Of a DNA stretch of 8,349 nt, positions 6,167-8,349 are shown one piece after another. Each line of letters starts with the position of its first letter. Position 1 is the stretch's first letter. Origin of the DNA: Pseudomonadota bacterium (GTDB lineage: Bacteria; Pseudomonadota; Gammaproteobacteria; Burkholderiales; SG8-39). Made by a program: the position numbers and the translations under genes. The notes beneath the pieces are model-generated. The model worked only from the letters and a program-made list of their open reading frames with translations, was not told the origin of the DNA and searched no databases. The stretch lies in the NCBI GenBank assembly GCA_021847125.1, contig JAJZUK010000032.1, forward strand, positions 1-8,349. Direction: 5' to 3'.

Positions 6167-7936
6167 CTACTTCTGCCATGCATCCTTCAGCGTCACGGTG
6201 CGGTTGAATACCGGCACACCGGGTTTCGAGTCGACGCGATCGGCCACGAAATACCCGTGCCGCTCGAACTGGAAGCGCTCCTCCGGCTGTACCTGCCGCA
6301 AAGCCGGTTCGACCTGTGCCCTGATCGTTTTCTTCGCCTCGGGATTGATATCGAGCAGGAAATCGCGCTCGCCCGCACCGGGGTGGGGGACCTTGAACAA
6401 TCGATCGTACAGACGCACTTCGCACTCGCAGGCGTGTCTCGCCGAAACCCAGTGGATATTGCCTTTGACCTTGTAGGTATCGGAGCCGGGCGTGCCCGAT
6501 TTGCTGTCGGCGAAATAATTGCAGCGCACCGCGACGACCTTGCCGGCGGCATCCTTGTCGCAACCGGTGCATTCGACCACGAAACCGTAGCGCAGCCTCA
6601 CCTTGTTTCCCGGATACAGCCGGAAGTAGCCCTTGGCCGGGGTCTCCATGAAATCCTCGCGCTCTATCCACAGTTCGCGCGCGAACGGCACCGGGCGCTT
6701 GCCGAGTTCCGGCTTCTGCGGATGGTTGGGCGCAAGGCATTCCTCTTCTGCGCCCTCGGGGTAATTGTCGATGACGAGCTTCAGCGGGTCGAGCACCGCG
6801 ATGCGCCGCGGCGCGACCTCGTTCAGGTGCTCGCGCATGCACTCCTCGAGCACGCTGTAGTCGATCCAGGAATCGGACTTGGATACGCCGATGCGTTCGG
6901 CGAACAGGCGAAAGCCCTCGGGCGTGTAACCGCGCCGGCGCGCCGCTACCAGGGTCGGCAGGCGCGGATCGTCCCAGCCTGCGACGTGCTTTTCCTCGAC
7001 CAGCTGGATCAGCTTGCGTTTGGACAGGACGGCATAGGTGAGATTGAGCCGCGCGAATTCGAGTTGCTGCGGCAGCGGCCGCGCGAGCAGGCCGCCCTCG
7101 GCCAGGCGCGCGAGCAGCCAGTCGTAGAAGGGGCGCTGGTCCTCGAACTCCAGGGTGCAGATGGAATGGGTAATCTGCTCCAGCGCGTCCTCTATCGGAT
7201 GGGCGTAGGCGTACATCGGATAGATGCACCAGGCGTCGCCGGTGCGGTGGTGGGTCGCGGTCCTGATGCGGTAGATCGCCGGGTCGCGCAGGTTGATATT
7301 GGGCGAACTCATGTCGATTTTCGCGCGCAGCACCATGCTGCCGTCCGCATGTTGACCTGAGCGCATTTCACGCAGGCGGGCGAGCGATGCCGCGGCAGGG
7401 CGGTCGCGCCACGGGCTGTTCTGGCCGTGCTCGGTCAGCGTGCCGCGCGTGGCGCGCAGTTCCTCGGCGCTTTGCTCGTCGACGTAGGCGTGGCCGGAAG
7501 TGATCAGGTATTCCGCCGCCTGGTACATGGCGTCGAAATAGTCGCTTGCGTGGTACAGGTGCTCGGTGCCGTTCGCGTTCCAGCCGAAGCCGAGCCAATG
7601 CACCGCATCGAGTATGGAATCGACGTATTCCTGCTCTTCCTTTTCCGGATTGGTGTCGTCGAAGCGCATGTGGCACACGCCGCCGTAATCGCGTGCGAGG
7701 CCGAAATTGAGGCAGATCGACTTGGCGTGGCCGAAGTGCAGGTAGCCGTTGGGCTCGGGCGGAAAGCGCGTGCGGATTTTCGCCGGATCGGCAGGCGCGC
7801 CGGCGTGGGTCGCCGCGAAGCCGGGGCGCCCGCCCCAGGTGCGCGGCGCATACTTGCCGCTGGCGAGGTCGGCGTCGATGGCGTTGCGGATGAAATTGGT
7901 GAGGTGCGCAGCGGGCGCGCCGGCAGGCTTATTCAT
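6167..7936 (-). CDS. glnS: Glutaminyl-tRNA synthetase
   Basis: Class I aminoacyl-tRNA synthetase (589 residues) that charges tRNA-Gln with glutamine using ATP. The N terminus LTNFIRNAIDADLASGKY (12-29) is typical. The HIGH signature appears as HFGH (67-70) within PPEPNGYLHFGHAKSI, and the KMSKS equivalent is VLSKR (303-307). Other conserved blocks are RFDDTNPEKE (91-100), the RGTLTEHGQNSPWRDR region (164-179), RAKIDM (204-209), WCIYPMYAYAHPIEDALE (236-253) and LCTLEF-like ICTLEFEDQR (259-268). The C-terminal anticodon-binding beta-barrels span about 375-589, including KVKGNIHWVSA (489-499) and PVFNRTVTLKD (575-585). Compared with E. coli GlnRS there is an insertion of about 20 residues (30-52) before the Rossmann core, and a C456-x2-C459 pair with C472 in the barrel. 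The start at 7936 fits the family, although its ribosome site is weak. The small reductase gene follows 44 bp downstream. Confidence 0.97.
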   Translation of the reverse strand: MNKPAGAPAAHLTNFIRNAIDADLASGKYAPRTWGGRPGFAATHAGAPADPAKIRTRFPPEPNGYLHFGHAKSICLNFGLARDYGGVCHMRFDDTNPEKEEQEYVDSILDAVHWLGFGWNANGTEHLYHASDYFDAMYQAAEYLITSGHAYVDEQSAEELRATRGTLTEHGQNSPWRDRPAAASLARLREMRSGQHADGSMVLRAKIDMSSPNINLRDPAIYRIRTATHHRTGDAWCIYPMYAYAHPIEDALEQITHSICTLEFEDQRPFYDWLLARLAEGGLLARPLPQQLEFARLNLTYAVLSKRKLIQLVEEKHVAGWDDPRLPTLVAARRRGYTPEGFRLFAERIGVSKSDSWIDYSVLEECMREHLNEVAPRRIAVLDPLKLVIDNYPEGAEEECLAPNHPQKPELGKRPVPFARELWIEREDFMETPAKGYFRLYPGNKVRLRYGFVVECTGCDKDAAGKVVAVRCNYFADSKSGTPGSDTYKVKGNIHWVSARHACECEVRLYDRLFKVPHPGAGERDFLLDINPEAKKTIRAQVEPALRQVQPEERFQFERHGYFVADRVDSKPGVPVFNRTVTLKDAWQK

Positions 7937-7969
7937 GGTTTCGACAGCGCGTGGCGGTAGGCATGCGCA

Positions 7970-7975
7970 ATTTTA
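7970..7975 (-). promoter_or_regulatory. Candidate -10 element for glnS
   Basis: TAAAAT on the minus strand (5 of 6 matches to the -10 consensus), preceded by GGGG. Transcription would start near 7963, leaving a leader of about 27 nt. No recognisable -35 hexamer lies 17 nt upstream, where the DNA is GC-rich. Confidence 0.4.
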
Positions 7976-8015
7976 CCCCACTGGCGGACGGGGGCCCATG
8001 AATCCGCAGCCGCGC

Positions 8016-8044
8016 TGTTGAGCGCTGCCGGATTATTGTATGAT
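8016..8044 (+). promoter_or_regulatory. Candidate promoter for the thiamine-diphosphate enzyme gene
   Basis: TATGAT (8039-8044) matches the -10 consensus at 5 of 6 bases. For the -35, TTGAGC (8018-8023) gives a short 15-nt spacer, while TGTTGA (8016-8021) gives 17 nt but a poorer hexamer. A small inverted repeat, GCGCT (8012-8016) with AGCGC (8021-8025), overlaps the -35 area and might be a binding site. A leader of about 30 nt would follow. Confidence 0.35.
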
Positions 8045-8081
8045 CCGTGCTCGTTCTTCCCCGCCCATTCATGGAATCCAA

Positions 8082-8349
8082 ATGAAAACATCTGCCGAAT
8101 CCGCCTGGCCCGATGAAGTCCATGCGCTTCTGAAATCCGCTGGCGTGCGCCAGGTCGCGGTCGTCCCGGACGCGGGACACGCGCGTCTGATCAAGCTGTG
8201 CGAAAAAGACAAATCCATGCGCGTGGTCAGGCTCACCACCGAAGAAGAGGGCGTGGCGCTGCTTGCCGGGGCCTGGCTCGGCGGCGAGAAAGGCGTGCTG
8301 CTGATGCAAAGCAGCGGCGTGGGCAATTGCGTCAATATGCTCACCCTGG
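8082..8349 (+). CDS. Thiamine-diphosphate enzyme, alpha/PYR-domain subunit of sulfopyruvate or phosphonopyruvate decarboxylase type (5' part only)
   Basis: The first 89 codons of a gene running off the right edge, translated by hand from the ATG at 8082. The sequence has the N-terminal PYR-domain layout: a helix WPDEVHALLKSAGVRQVAVV (9-28), then LTTEEEGVALLAGAWLGGEK (51-70), where one Glu of 54-56 (most likely E55) would be the conserved glutamate that activates thiamine diphosphate, then GVLLMQSSGVGNCVNMLTL (71-89). The MQSSGVGN block is characteristic of ComD-like sulfopyruvate decarboxylase alpha subunits and the related phosphonopyruvate decarboxylases. Such alpha subunits are normally about 170-200 residues and pair with a beta subunit encoded directly downstream; the single-chain form is about 370-400. 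Which one applies, and the true 2-oxo-acid substrate, cannot be decided from this fragment. The ribosome site is weak (GGA about 7 nt upstream). An ATG at 8071 stops after four codons. The gene is divergent from glnS. Confidence 0.82.
   Translation, partial: MKTSAESAWPDEVHALLKSAGVRQVAVVPDAGHARLIKLCEKDKSMRVVRLTTEEEGVALLAGAWLGGEKGVLLMQSSGVGNCVNMLTL

Noticed and set aside
6140..7360. 406-residue plus-strand frame opposite glnS
   Set aside because: Antisense to well-conserved glnS blocks; a composition-driven shadow.
1..8349. CRISPR array, tRNA or rRNA gene, insertion sequence, toxin-antitoxin or defence cluster
   Set aside because: I saw no regularly spaced repeats, tRNA-like cloverleaf with a conserved TTCGA loop, transposase motifs or terminal inverted repeats, and no defence-type protein set. 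The sirtuin is a single-domain deacylase, not fused to an effector as in Sir2-type defence proteins.

Overview
The window is GC-rich, densely coding proteobacterial chromosome. A betaproteobacterium (Burkholderiales-like) is most likely, judging from the glutaminyl-tRNA synthetase, the Kup transporter, the small DUF3563-like protein and the base composition. This is an inference from protein style, not from a database search. No tRNA, rRNA, CRISPR array, insertion sequence or phage gene was seen.

Layout, left to right. On the minus strand, positions 1-699 hold the N-terminal 233 codons of a Kup-type potassium transporter, cut by the window edge, with a plausible promoter just upstream. Also on the minus strand, 837-2249 encodes an exported DUF3300 protein with a Pro/Ala-rich tail containing two 35-residue tandem repeats. 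A short divergent region (2250-2427) leads to a plus-strand sirtuin (2428-3183). A perfect 12-bp hairpin lies between it and two convergent small minus-strand genes (3293-3499 and 3548-3910), which probably form a two-gene operon. A 201-bp divergent control region (3911-4111) separates these from a plus-strand LysR-type regulator (4112-5026). The regulator converges on a minus-strand pair: a zinc-type alcohol dehydrogenase-like (MDR) reductase (5106-6122) and, upstream of it, glnS (6167-7936). Divergent from glnS, the plus-strand 5' end of a thiamine-diphosphate decarboxylase-type subunit (8082 onward) runs off the right edge.

The genes do not form one pathway. They are housekeeping (glnS, kup), protein deacylation (sirtuin), redox (MDR reductase), regulation (LysR) and poorly characterised proteins. 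The least explained part is the small-gene pair with its divergent LysR neighbour: the shared intergenic region has a palindrome with T-N11-A spacing, a repeated 9-mer and promoter-like elements, so a regulator-target relation is plausible but unproven. No clearly new large system is visible. All intergenic gaps are under about 210 bp.
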